DNA of 64,000 bases from Elusimicrobiota bacterium (GTDB lineage: Bacteria; Elusimicrobiota; Elusimicrobia; Elusimicrobiales; Elusimicrobiaceae), in assembly GCA_029008615.1 (NCBI GenBank), contig JAQXJI010000006.1:1-64000 (forward strand), read 5' to 3'. A model generated the notes under the pieces. That model did not search any database. It saw only the letters and a list, made by a program, of their open reading frames with translations, and had not been told where the DNA came from. The position numbers and the translations under genes are program-made. Below, piece by piece: positions 25,210 to 33,827 of the stretch (its first letter is position 1; every line of letters starts with the position of its first letter).

Positions 25210-27009
25210 ATGTGCGGAATAGTGGGTTACAGCGGCGGCAAAAATTGCGTCGGTATTATAATGGAAGGGCTTAAAAAACTTGAGTACCGCGGATATGATT
25301 CTGCCGGCATAGCTTTTGAAGAAACTCAAGGCCTTGACGTACTTAAAGCCGTCGGGCGCGTGGAAAACCTTGAAAAACTTGTAAAAAGCCACAAAGTAAA
25401 ATCCAACTGCGCCATAGCACATACCCGTTGGGCAACGCACGGAAAGCCCTGCGTAGTAAATTCCCACCCGCATTCGGACTGTAAAGGCGAAGTCGCCATA
25501 GTTCACAACGGCATTATAGAAAACTACGCCGAACTTAAGGCCGCTTTATCCAAGAAAGGGCATAAATTCGCTTCCGAAACGGACAGCGAAATCATCGCCC
25601 ATTTGATAGAAGAAGAATTAAAAAAACAAAAGGATTTTTTTAAAGCTTTTGCTTCCGCGGTTAAAAAACTTAAAGGGGCTTACGCATTGGCGGTGGCTTA
25701 TAAAAACGCGCCGGGCGTAATCTGTGCGGCTAAAAAGCAAAGCCCTTTGGTCATAGGGAAAGGAGAGGGCGAATATTATTTGGCTTCGGATGTCCCGGCT
25801 TTCTTAAATTACACAAATAAAGCGATTTTCTTGGAAGACGGCGACCTTGCCGAAATAACTCCTTCTTCCTGCAAAGTTTTTAATCTTTCCGGCGTCAAAC
25901 AAAACCGCAAAGTAAATGTTATAAAATGGAGCCCTTCCGCGGCGCAAAAAGGCGGCTACAAACATTTTATGATAAAAGAAATATTTGATCAGCCCCAAGC
26001 CACCAAAGACACTATTTCCACTTTGCCCGCCGATATCAAAAAGGCTTTCGGTATAACGCCGGCCGCCGCCAAGAAAATAAAAGGGCTTTATATTGTGGCT
26101 TGCGGTACGGCTTATCACGCGGCTTTGTGCGCCAAGTACGTTATTGAGCATTTCGCCAAATTGCCGGTGGAAGTTGAAACCGCTTCCGAATTTAAATACA
26201 GAAGCATAAACTTCCAGAAGAATTGGCTTTTTATAGCCGTTTCCCAATCGGGTGAAACGGCCGATACTTTGGCGGCTTTGATGAACGCCAAAAAGGCCGG
26301 CCTTAAAACTTTAAGTATTTGTAATGTCGTAGGCTCAACCATAACCCGCGCCAGCGATTATACCGTTTATACGCATTGCGGGCCGGAAATAAGCGTGGCT
26401 TCCACAAAAGCGTTTACTTCCCAACTGGCCGTACTTTACAGCTTTGCGCTGCATATGGCGCGTCAGCACGGCGTTTTAAGCAAAACGGAATTTGAAAAAC
26501 TTTATAAAGAATTTCAAACCTTGCCGGAGCTTATTTCCCAAACGCTTAAAGGGGAAGCTCAAATAGAGAAGCTTGCCAAGGAAGTTTACAAAAGCAATTC
26601 TTATATATTTTTGGGCAGGAACGCATCCTTCCCTATCGCACTTGAAGGCGCGCTTAAACTTAAGGAAATTTCCTATTTGCACGCGGAAGGTTTCGCTGGC
26701 GGGGAAATTAAACACGGCCCGATAGCTATTATAGACAAAGGCTTGCCGGTAGTAGCGCTTTCACCAAAAGGCCCTTTATATGAAAAGATGATATCTTCCT
26801 GCCAGGAAGTTTCCGCGCGCGGCGCAAAAGTGATAATAGTTTCCAACACTGAAACCAAAGGCGCGGTTTTGGTTCCTTACAGCAATGAATATCTTTTCCC
26901 GATACTTGCGGTGATACCTCTTCAGCTTTTGGCTTATCATATTTCGGATTTGCGCGGACGCGAAATTGACCGCCCCCGCAATCTTGCCAAAAGCGTAACG
27001 GTGGAATAA
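25210..27009 (+). CDS. glmS: Glutamine-fructose-6-phosphate aminotransferase (isomerizing)
   Basis: Makes glucosamine-6-phosphate from fructose-6-phosphate and glutamine. The 599-residue protein starts with the N-terminal-nucleophile cysteine at position 2 (MCGIVGYSGG). The glutaminase part also shows HTRWATHGKP and HNGIIENYAEL. Two SIS sugar-isomerase domains follow (ACGTAYHAALCAKYVIEH, SQSGETADTLAAL), and the C-terminus ends in LAKSVTVE. AGGAG lies 8 nt before the ATG at 25210. No glmS ribozyme can be fitted, because the gap to pdxJ is only 10 bp. Together with glmM it supplies UDP-GlcNAc precursors. Confidence 0.97.
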   Translation: MCGIVGYSGGKNCVGIIMEGLKKLEYRGYDSAGIAFEETQGLDVLKAVGRVENLEKLVKSHKVKSNCAIAHTRWATHGKPCVVNSHPHSDCKGEVAIVHNGIIENYAELKAALSKKGHKFASETDSEIIAHLIEEELKKQKDFFKAFASAVKKLKGAYALAVAYKNAPGVICAAKKQSPLVIGKGEGEYYLASDVPAFLNYTNKAIFLEDGDLAEITPSSCKVFNLSGVKQNRKVNVIKWSPSAAQKGGYKHFMIKEIFDQPQATKDTISTLPADIKKAFGITPAAAKKIKGLYIVACGTAYHAALCAKYVIEHFAKLPVEVETASEFKYRSINFQKNWLFIAVSQSGETADTLAALMNAKKAGLKTLSICNVVGSTITRASDYTVYTHCGPEISVASTKAFTSQLAVLYSFALHMARQHGVLSKTEFEKLYKEFQTLPELISQTLKGEAQIEKLAKEVYKSNSYIFLGRNASFPIALEGALKLKEISYLHAEGFAGGEIKHGPIAIIDKGLPVVALSPKGPLYEKMISSCQEVSARGAKVIIVSNTETKGAVLVPYSNEYLFPILAVIPLQLLAYHISDLRGREIDRPRNLAKSVTVE

Positions 27010-27010
27010 A

Positions 27011-27355
27011 ATGGCGATTTGCGGAATCGGCGTGGATATGGAAAAAGTATCCCGTTTTGAAAACGCTTCCCCCGCGCTTTTAAATCGCATTTTTACCGAG
27101 TCCGAACTTTCATTTTGCCTTAAAACGGCAAAACCGGCTATGCACTTGGCCGCGCGTTTCTGCGCCAAAGAGGCGGCATTCAAAGCTTTGCCTTTTGATG
27201 AAATATCTTTTAAAAATATAGAAGTTTTATCCGAACCCGGTAAAAAACCGAGATTAAAAATTCACGATAAACGCGCCGATGTTTTTAAAATTGACGTATC
27301 ATTGTCCCACACCGATGACGCGGCCATAGCTTTTGTAATTGTAAGCGGGGATTGA
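27011..27355 (+). CDS. acpS: Holo-[acyl-carrier-protein] synthase
   Basis: Transfers the 4'-phosphopantetheine arm from CoA to acyl carrier protein, activating fatty-acid synthesis. The 114-residue protein has the family start ICGIGVDMEKVSRFE, with the Mg-binding aspartate. RFCAKEAAFKAL follows with the catalytic glutamate/lysine. It starts 1 bp after the glmS stop and ends 2 bp before nnrD, so it is clearly within the operon. Placing acpS beside an NAD(P)HX repair gene is common in bacteria. Confidence 0.92.
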   Translation: MAICGIGVDMEKVSRFENASPALLNRIFTESELSFCLKTAKPAMHLAARFCAKEAAFKALPFDEISFKNIEVLSEPGKKPRLKIHDKRADVFKIDVSLSHTDDAAIAFVIVSGD

Positions 27356-27357
27356 TT

Positions 27358-28236
27358 ATGGCGGAGATAAACGAAGATTTTTTTAAGAAATATTATCCGC
27401 GCAGAAGCAAAGATTCCTATAAAAATTTAAACGGGAAAGTTTTTATCGTCGCAGGCAGCAAAGATATGCCGGGAGCGGCGGTTTTGGCCGCGCGCGCCGC
27501 TTATGCCACGGGAGCGGGGTTTGTTACCGTGGCGACGGTAAGCGATATCCGGCCCGCTCTGATAAACGCCGTGCCCGAAGCTTTAATTTTGGATATAAAA
27601 TCCAAAGGCGGATATCTGGGCGTGGAGGCTTTATCGCAAATAAAGAACTATCTCGCAAAAAATCCGCAGGATGTAATTTTAACGGGGTGCGGCCTTTCTA
27701 AAGGTGCGCTTATCACGGAAGAACTTTTAAAATCTTCGGCTTTGCCGTCCGTTATAGACGCCGATTCTCTTAATTTTACGGCTTGCCGCGGAGTGTCGAT
27801 TGTAAAAGGAGTGCCGTGTGTGCTTACGCCGCATATCGGCGAGATTAAAAGGCTTTTGGGCGATATCCCCTTTGACGCGGAAAACGCCGCTTTAAAAATA
27901 GCGGAATTAAGCGGCGGCGTCTGCCTTTTAAAAGGGCCGAATACTCAAATTTGTTTTGACGGAAAGAAAAACATAAATTCCAGCGGTAACGAAGGCCTTG
28001 CCAAAGCCGGCAGCGGTGATGTGCTGGCCGGGATAATCGCGGCGGTGTGGGCGAAGCTGATTAAGGCGCGCGCAGGGATTAATCCCTCGGAAAGCGGATT
28101 TTTGGCCGCGAGCTTAGGCGTATATCTTCACGGCTATTGCGCCGATTTAGCGGCTGAGAAAATCAGTAAAGAATCAATCACGGCAAGCCTTTTGATTGAA
28201 ACTTTGCCTTACGCTCTAAAAAAACTTTTAGGTTAA
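27358..28236 (+). CDS. nnrD: ADP-dependent NAD(P)H-hydrate dehydratase
   Basis: Repairs hydrated NADH and NADPH (NADHX/NADPHX) back to active cofactor. The 292-residue protein has the ribokinase-like carbohydrate-kinase fold of the YjeF C-terminal domain. Seen are GKVFIVAGSKDMPGAAVLAARAA, LTGCGLSKGA, DADSLNFTA, LTPHIGEIKRLLG and the anion hole AKAGSGDVLAGIIAAVW. Only the dehydratase domain is present; the epimerase (NnrE) half fused in E. coli is absent from this gene and would need to be encoded elsewhere. The ATG at 27358 is preferred to one 6 bp earlier. Confidence 0.92.
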   Translation: MAEINEDFFKKYYPRRSKDSYKNLNGKVFIVAGSKDMPGAAVLAARAAYATGAGFVTVATVSDIRPALINAVPEALILDIKSKGGYLGVEALSQIKNYLAKNPQDVILTGCGLSKGALITEELLKSSALPSVIDADSLNFTACRGVSIVKGVPCVLTPHIGEIKRLLGDIPFDAENAALKIAELSGGVCLLKGPNTQICFDGKKNINSSGNEGLAKAGSGDVLAGIIAAVWAKLIKARAGINPSESGFLAASLGVYLHGYCADLAAEKISKESITASLLIETLPYALKKLLG

Positions 28237-28255
28237 AAAAATATAGAATATAAAT

Positions 28256-29137
28256 ATGACGATACTTTTAATAGCTTTAGTTTTGATATTGATAATACTT
28301 TTGGCGGTGTTCATCGCGTATAAGGAAAGCGACAAAATAATCCTGCGTAACACCAAGCGTTCGCAAGTGACAACTTTCCCCGATCAGCTTCATCTCCCTT
28401 TTGAGAATATAATATTTAAAAATGCCGACGGCATAACGCTCAAGGGATGGTTTATCCCGGCGGAAGAAGAAAGCTCAAAAACGATAGTTTTTATGCACGG
28501 CTGGGGTATGAACAAGGGCAATATTTTGTGTAATACGTATTTTTTAAGGAAGAAATACAATTTATTTTATTTTGATTTCCGCGGTTCGGGCGAAAGCGGA
28601 GCGGGGCTTTCATCCGTCGGTTATCTTGAAACCAGGGACGCTTCCGCCGCAATAAAAAAGCTTATTCAAACCCGCCCGGAAAAATGTAAAGAAATAGGCC
28701 TTTACGGGCTTTCAATGGGTGCGGCCGTAGCAATTTACGAAGGCGCCCGCAATGCCGCTGTGAAGTGCGTTGTCGCGGAAGCAAGCTATTATTCTTATGA
28801 AAAGGTTGTTGCCCGTTGGGCTAGAGTTCATAAGCACGTGCCTTATTTCCCTTTGGTGGCTTTGGCTTTGTACTTTGCCAAAAGACGCCTTGGCATAGAC
28901 CCGGAAGACTTCAGCCCCAAACATAATATTGAAAAGCTTGCCGGCAAGCCGGTATTTATAATTAACGGCGCGGACGATAAGCTTTCCCCCAGGCACGACG
29001 CGCGGAAGCTTTATCACGCCGCAAAAGAGCCCAAACAAATTTGGATTATTCCGAACGCCACTCATACGGAATCGGCTTTGGTGGCAGGCCAGCAATATAA
29101 AAACAGGCTTAGCGAGTTTTTTGACAAATACCTGTAA
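28256..29137 (+). CDS. Membrane-anchored alpha/beta hydrolase
   Basis: The 293-residue protein has one N-terminal membrane helix (ILLIALVLILIILLAVFIAY) and then a soluble serine-hydrolase domain. The oxyanion region is FMHGWGMNKG and the nucleophile elbow is GLSMGAAVAI, with serine near residue 150. The acid is in NGADDKLSP, and histidine lies in NATHTES near the C-terminus. The layout is that of the YqkD/BEM46-like family. The substrate cannot be inferred. The gene is 20 bp after nnrD and ends at a strong terminator, so it is probably the last gene of the hpt operon. Confidence 0.85.
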   Translation: MTILLIALVLILIILLAVFIAYKESDKIILRNTKRSQVTTFPDQLHLPFENIIFKNADGITLKGWFIPAEEESSKTIVFMHGWGMNKGNILCNTYFLRKKYNLFYFDFRGSGESGAGLSSVGYLETRDASAAIKKLIQTRPEKCKEIGLYGLSMGAAVAIYEGARNAAVKCVVAEASYYSYEKVVARWARVHKHVPYFPLVALALYFAKRRLGIDPEDFSPKHNIEKLAGKPVFIINGADDKLSPRHDARKLYHAAKEPKQIWIIPNATHTESALVAGQQYKNRLSEFFDKYL

Positions 29138-29160
29138 TACTTTTTCCCGTAATGTAAAAA

Positions 29161-29195
29161 GCCCCGGGCGTAAGTTAAACCCGGGGCCTTTTTTT
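29161..29195 (+). terminator. Rho-independent terminator ending the hpt-to-hydrolase operon
   Basis: Stem GCCCCGGG/CCCGGGGC (29161-29168 with 29180-29187) followed by seven T residues. Confidence 0.85.
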
Positions 29196-29314
29196 AATAG
29201 GTCAACTTTATTTGATTCCGCTATCCTCCGCCGAGGAAAGCAAAAGGCTATTTCTTGCGGAGGAGTTTATTCTTATTATGTTTATTTATGGACTGTTTTA
29301 CAAAGGGCAAATAA

Positions 29315-29344
29315 AATCCCGGGTTCAAGTTTGCTCCCGGGATT
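29315..29344 (-). terminator. Terminator for the metalloprotease gene
   Basis: Stem AATCCCGGG/CCCGGGATT with a 12-nt loop lies 17 bp past the metalloprotease stop. T-rich flanks on both strands allow bidirectional use. Confidence 0.65.
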
Positions 29345-29361
29345 TTAATGCCAGCGAAAGA

Positions 29362-30888
29362 TTATTTCAACGAGAACTTTAAGCTTTTGCCAAATTCTTC
29401 CACATCTTTTTGGCTTATCTTTATTTTATTTACTTTCAGTTCTTTATGTGGATAATTTTCCTGTAAATAATTTTGCCATTTTACGGCTTGGGTTATATAA
29501 GATGCCGGCTTTTGTGCCGCCGCATTGTCGTTAAAAATAGCGTCTGTTATATAAAGTCTGTCTTTATTGATAAACGCGCGCAGTTTTGGCAATAAATCCA
29601 CTGCATCGGGATTGTTTTCGGTATGCACGGCACTGTTCCCGATGGATAAGGTATATTTTTTATAATCTTTTAAATGATACAGCAGCATCAAAGAATCATT
29701 CGGGCTGAAAGCGAATGCGCGTTCGCCGTCGAGAATCGCAAAAACATACAAAAGCTGTCCTTTATCGTTTTTTACTCTTACCATTGTCTTTGACACTTCA
29801 TTGTTAAAAGTAATTTCCCTTACAATGCCGATCGCAGATTCGTAAACGACGGTTTTTGCGTCCGGAGTTATTTTCGGGTGTTTGCCTTCGCTTAAATCAA
29901 CGAAGATATTAGTTTTTGATTCATCAGCTTTTATTTCCGGCTTTTTATATTCAAAAGGTATTGCCTTGCACTTTTTATATTCCGTTTTGGTAATTGGCTG
30001 GGTTTCCCTGGGGTTGATTTCGACGGAAGATTTTATCTCGCCGGTTTCTTCGCAAAATTCCGTGATGTAATATTTGCCGTTTAAAGCCAGTAAAGACGGT
30101 TTTCTGCTTAATTGTTTGGCGTTTCTTATTTTTATGCGGCTGCCGTCATCTTGTTTGCAGAATGATTCAAATTCAAAATCATTAAGATAGAGATTTTTGT
30201 CTTTCATCGTTAAATATATTGATGAGGCCAAAGCGTCCGCGTCGTCACAGGTTAAAGAGTTTTCGCGATTCATTACCGAAGGCCTTATTTCGCTTCCGTA
30301 AATAAGATCTTCTTTATGTGCACCGCCGGGATAGGAGTCGGCTATTCCCAAGCTGTGCCCCACCTCGTGCAAAAGTATGGCTTGGGGCTTGGTGTAGTCG
30401 TCCTCCAACAGTTGTATTTCCATATGGGTACCATTCTTTAGGAAGAATCCGGACGAGTTTCCTCTGTTTGCCCAAGAAGGATCATCTTTGCTTACGGTAA
30501 GAACCTGCAATGAATCATTGAGGAGAGACTTTTCGTGATCTCGTTCTACGGCAACTTTGTCGGAAACGCCGAAATTGATTACGCCAAGCATAAAATCAAA
30601 TTCCGTACGGTTTTCTTCTTCTATTCTGTCTTTAAGGTTTTTAAACCAGGTTTGATAGGCCGATTTAACGTCAATCGGGCTTTCTCCGTCATTAAAAGCG
30701 GTTTTTTCATCGCCCGATTTTCTGTAAACGTCAAACGGGACGGATTTCCCCGTAACTATCAAATCTATCGCGTGAGTATTGCCCATAATATTTTTATTTG
30801 AAAAATGGGAATCCATAATAAGGTATGGCGCCGCAAAAGCGGAACAGTACAAAGACAAAGATAATATAGAAGATAATAATTTTTTCAT
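29362..30888 (-). CDS. Secreted metzincin-like zinc metalloprotease
   Basis: The 508-residue protein begins with a signal peptide (LLSSILSLSLYCSAFAA, cleavage near residue 20). The catalytic helix is HEVGHSLGIAD at 174-184, the HExxHxxGxxD zinc site of metzincins. A Met-turn-like SVMNREN follows at about 204-210. The N-terminal 150 residues and the C-terminal 280 residues do not match a family I recognise. Expected location is periplasm or outside. It is monocistronic, with a hairpin downstream. The substrate is unknown. Confidence 0.8.
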   Translation of the reverse strand: MKKLLSSILSLSLYCSAFAAPYLIMDSHFSNKNIMGNTHAIDLIVTGKSVPFDVYRKSGDEKTAFNDGESPIDVKSAYQTWFKNLKDRIEEENRTEFDFMLGVINFGVSDKVAVERDHEKSLLNDSLQVLTVSKDDPSWANRGNSSGFFLKNGTHMEIQLLEDDYTKPQAILLHEVGHSLGIADSYPGGAHKEDLIYGSEIRPSVMNRENSLTCDDADALASSIYLTMKDKNLYLNDFEFESFCKQDDGSRIKIRNAKQLSRKPSLLALNGKYYITEFCEETGEIKSSVEINPRETQPITKTEYKKCKAIPFEYKKPEIKADESKTNIFVDLSEGKHPKITPDAKTVVYESAIGIVREITFNNEVSKTMVRVKNDKGQLLYVFAILDGERAFAFSPNDSLMLLYHLKDYKKYTLSIGNSAVHTENNPDAVDLLPKLRAFINKDRLYITDAIFNDNAAAQKPASYITQAVKWQNYLQENYPHKELKVNKIKISQKDVEEFGKSLKFSLK

Positions 30889-30961
30889 AATTAGAGTTTA
30901 CTTTAATAACACTTTGCTTAAAAGGGCCTAAGGTCCTAAATACTTGTGGGCTTTTCGGCAG

Positions 30962-31468
30962 TTACTTTTTGCTTGCGGCTTCTTGGCTTTGCCTGAACGC
31001 GCTTATAAGCTGTTGGCTGTAAGCGTAAAATTTATAGAACGGGTTTTGAGTGTTTCTGGCCGCCAGTTCTTCAAGTTCGATATAAAAAGTCTGTTTTTCG
31101 CCGATTGCAAAAAGAGAAACTTTCATCGGCTCTTTAGGTTCGGGCAGGGCGGATACGGGCATCATTTTGTCTGTCATCTCCGCCGCCGCGTTTATAAAAT
31201 TAAGAGAAGCTTTTTTGATTATTTCGTTATTTTCCCCTATCATACCGCCTATGCCGGAGGGGCTGTTGTTTTCGAAATACAAACTGGCGTTGCCGAGGAC
31301 GGACGCGGCCAAAAAAATATTTTTAAGATTGCCGTTGTTGTCCTTCATACAATGTTCAAGACCGGCTGTGAGTATGCCGTCTTTGCCGACGCCTTTCAGT
31401 TCACGTTTATCTTTAAGATTATTTGCGTCCAGCCAGAAACTTCTCATATTTTGATATGCTTTGTTCAC
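30962..31468 (-). CDS. Hypothetical protein, cytoplasmic
   Basis: The 168-residue protein has no signal peptide, membrane helix or recognised motif. The composition is mixed helical with a Gln/Ala/Lys-rich C-terminus (FRQSQEAASKK). It reads opposite the upstream extension of deoB, and codon use in this frame resembles its neighbours, which supports it as the real gene here. It is separated by about 66 bp from the divergent deoB start. The function is unknown. Confidence 0.65.
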   Translation of the reverse strand: MNKAYQNMRSFWLDANNLKDKRELKGVGKDGILTAGLEHCMKDNNGNLKNIFLAASVLGNASLYFENNSPSGIGGMIGENNEIIKKASLNFINAAAEMTDKMMPVSALPEPKEPMKVSLFAIGEKQTFYIELEELAARNTQNPFYKFYAYSQQLISAFRQSQEAASKK

Positions 31469-31534
31469 TTCGGCCCCCTTGCTAAGAAAAAAATTTTAAT
31501 ATACATTAGAATTATATCAGTTCTCGGAGGTTTT

Positions 31535-32737
31535 ATGCAGTCTAAAGGCAGGGTTATAATTTTGATGATGGATTCTTTCGGTATCGGCGGCGCTGAAGAC
31601 GCGGCGTCTTTCGGCGACGAAGGCGCAAATACGTTTTTACACATAGCGGAAAATTACAAAAATCTTAAAGTGCCCAATTTAAAAAAATTAGGATTGATTG
31701 AAGCGGCCAAAGCTTCCTGCGGGAAAGCGGCCCCTGTTGACGGAACCGCCTTGCCGTCTTTTGATTTGCCTTCAAAATACGGTTATATGAAAGAAGTCAG
31801 CAAAGGCAAAGACACTTCCTCTGGGCATTGGGAAATGGCGGGCGTCCCCGTAACTTTTAACTGGGGGTATTTTAAGCCGGAGTATCCTTCATTCCCGGCG
31901 GATTTAATAGAGGATATTTGCAAAGAAGCCAGAATTAAGGGCATCTTGGGCAATAAAGCCGCCTCCGGCACGGTTATAATAAACGAACTCGGCGAAGAGC
32001 ATATAAAAACGGGTTTGCCGATTTGCTATACTTCGGCCGACAGCGTATTTCAAATAGCCGCTCACGAAAAATATTTCGGCCTTGATAATCTTTATAAACT
32101 TTGTGAAATAGCTTTTAAACATTTAAAACCTTATAATATAGCGCGCGTTATAGCCCGCCCTTTTGAAGGGGAAAAAGCCGGGGAGTTTAAACGTACCAAG
32201 AACCGCCACGATTATTCGGTAAAACCGCCGGCCAAAACGGTTTTGGACTATATGAAAGACGAAGGCGGACAGGTAATTTCGGTAGGGAAAATTTCCGATA
32301 TTTTCGCGGCTCAGGGCATTACCCGCGCGGTAAAAGCCAGCGGCCTTAAAGAACTTTGGGATGTTACTCTCTCCGAAGTAAAATCCGCTCCCGAAGGCAG
32401 TCTAGTGTTTACGAACTTTGTTGATTTTGATATGACCTGGGGTCATCGCCGCGATATAAAAGGCTACGCTGAAGGTTTGGAATATTTTGATTCCCGCCTT
32501 AAAGAACTTGCCGCGATTTTGCGCGATGACGATATTGTCTTCATAACGGCCGACCACGGCTGCGATCCTTCTTATAAAGGCAGCGATCACACCCGCGAGC
32601 ACGTCCCCGTAATACTGTTCGGCAAAAAAATAAAGCCGGGTTTTATAGGCGCGCGGGAAAGCTTTTCCGATATAGCCGCAACAATATCCGATTACTTTAA
32701 ACTTAAGCCTTTTGACAAAGCCAAAAGTTTTCTGTAA
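31535..32737 (+). CDS. deoB: Phosphopentomutase
   Basis: Interconverts (deoxy)ribose-1-phosphate and -5-phosphate, linking nucleoside breakdown to the pentose pathway. The 400-residue alkaline-phosphatase-superfamily enzyme shows the N-terminal metal site ILMMDSFGIGGAEDA. The phosphate-binding KGKDTSSGHWEMAGV (Thr near residue 90) follows, then FTNFVDFDMTWGHRRD and TADHGCDPSYKGSDHTREHVP. The ATG at 31535 has CGGAGG 4 nt upstream; the frame is open much further upstream but that region is covered by the opposing hypothetical gene. A strong terminator follows. Confidence 0.95.
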   Translation: MQSKGRVIILMMDSFGIGGAEDAASFGDEGANTFLHIAENYKNLKVPNLKKLGLIEAAKASCGKAAPVDGTALPSFDLPSKYGYMKEVSKGKDTSSGHWEMAGVPVTFNWGYFKPEYPSFPADLIEDICKEARIKGILGNKAASGTVIINELGEEHIKTGLPICYTSADSVFQIAAHEKYFGLDNLYKLCEIAFKHLKPYNIARVIARPFEGEKAGEFKRTKNRHDYSVKPPAKTVLDYMKDEGGQVISVGKISDIFAAQGITRAVKASGLKELWDVTLSEVKSAPEGSLVFTNFVDFDMTWGHRRDIKGYAEGLEYFDSRLKELAAILRDDDIVFITADHGCDPSYKGSDHTREHVPVILFGKKIKPGFIGARESFSDIAATISDYFKLKPFDKAKSFL

Positions 32738-32740
32738 ATA

Positions 32741-32772
32741 AAGCCCCGCATAAAAAGCGGGGCTTTACATTT
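32741..32772. terminator. Bidirectional terminator between deoB and the AI-2E family gene
   Basis: Stem AAGCCCCGC/GCGGGGCTT (32741-32749 with 32757-32765) with T-rich sequence after it on the plus strand. It lies between convergent genes. Confidence 0.75.
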
Positions 32773-32801
32773 TTATCGCTTAAATAAAAATAAGTTTTTG
32801 C

Positions 32802-33827
32802 TTAATAAATTCGTCCCGCTAAGATATTGGCCAACGGGCGGGTAGGTTCATAGCGTTCAAGAATAATTTTGGCTATTGAAGTCAAAGGTACGGCCAAAAG
32901 CGCACCCATAATGCCCCAAACCAAAGCCCAAAATATCAAGCAGGCTATTACAATTACCGGGTTTAAATCCATACCTTTTCCGAGCCATTTTGTTTCAAGA
33001 ATATTGCCTATTACAAAATGTATCGTAGTAAGCAGGATAAGTGCCGATATCAAATGCCAGTCAAGTCCGTATTGCAAAAACAATACGGGCGTGGGCAGTA
33101 TGGTAGAAACGAAAGGGCCTATATTAGGTATAAAGTTTAAGGCAAAAGTGATAAAAGCCAACATCAAAGCAAGTTCCGAGCCTACCAAAGTAAGCGTAAT
33201 CCAAGTCCCTAAAGCCGTCAGCAGAGAAACAAAAATCTTTATTACCAAATAATAAGAAATTTGTTTTTCTATATTGCTTGCAAGATTTGTTTTTTCGTCG
33301 GCGGAACTGCTGCTCATAAAAATAAAAATTACAAACAGGCAAACCAAAGTCGCATTCGTAAATATAGAAACTATATTCCCGCCCATAGTCTTTATCATTT
33401 GGAATACCTGCATATTGTTAAAATAGTTCATTAATATTTCGGAATTTAACACTATACCCATTTTTTGCGCGGTCGCTATACACCAATCTATTGTGTCGTT
33501 GAGCGTTGATGCGTAAGCGTCGGCGCCTTGTATAAAAGATTCTATGGAAGCGGAAACAAAAAATATTGATAATACAGAAAAACATACAAATAACAGCACC
33601 GTTCCCAAAAGCCCTAAATATGTGGGTACGCGCCATTTTTCCTTCATATAAGCGGCTGCGGTGTTAAGCAGCATATATATAAAATACGCTATGACAAACG
33701 GCATCAGCACTACTCTTGTATAAACTAAAAACGCCGTCAAAGCTGCCGCCGAAAGTATCATAAGGCAGACATTGTTTACCGCCGCATAGCGCTCAAGTTT
33801 TTTTGAAGAGAGATTATTTTCTTTCAT
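32802..33827 (-). CDS. AI-2E family transporter (PerM-like membrane protein)
   Basis: The 341-residue protein has about seven to eight hydrophobic segments. The family-typical core is FALNFIPNIGPFVSTILPTP, followed by LETKWLGKGMDLNPVIVI and a C-terminal GIMGALLAVPLTSIAKIIL. Family members export small molecules or Na+/H+; the AI-2 name is historical and does not prove autoinducer export. It overlaps nadE by 4 bp on the same strand, so the two are co-transcribed, although no functional link is apparent. Confidence 0.88.
   Translation of the reverse strand: MKENNLSSKKLERYAAVNNVCLMILSAAALTAFLVYTRVVLMPFVIAYFIYMLLNTAAAYMKEKWRVPTYLGLLGTVLLFVCFSVLSIFFVSASIESFIQGADAYASTLNDTIDWCIATAQKMGIVLNSEILMNYFNNMQVFQMIKTMGGNIVSIFTNATLVCLFVIFIFMSSSSADEKTNLASNIEKQISYYLVIKIFVSLLTALGTWITLTLVGSELALMLAFITFALNFIPNIGPFVSTILPTPVLFLQYGLDWHLISALILLTTIHFVIGNILETKWLGKGMDLNPVIVIACLIFWALVWGIMGALLAVPLTSIAKIILERYEPTRPLANILAGRIY

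Noticed and set aside
25150-25210. glmS ribozyme upstream of glmS
   Set aside because: Only 10 bp separate pdxJ and glmS; there is no room for the ribozyme.
30944-31534. Long upstream extension of the deoB reading frame
   Set aside because: The phosphopentomutase starts at 31535 with a good Shine-Dalgarno; the extension lies opposite a better supported minus-strand gene and matches no domain.
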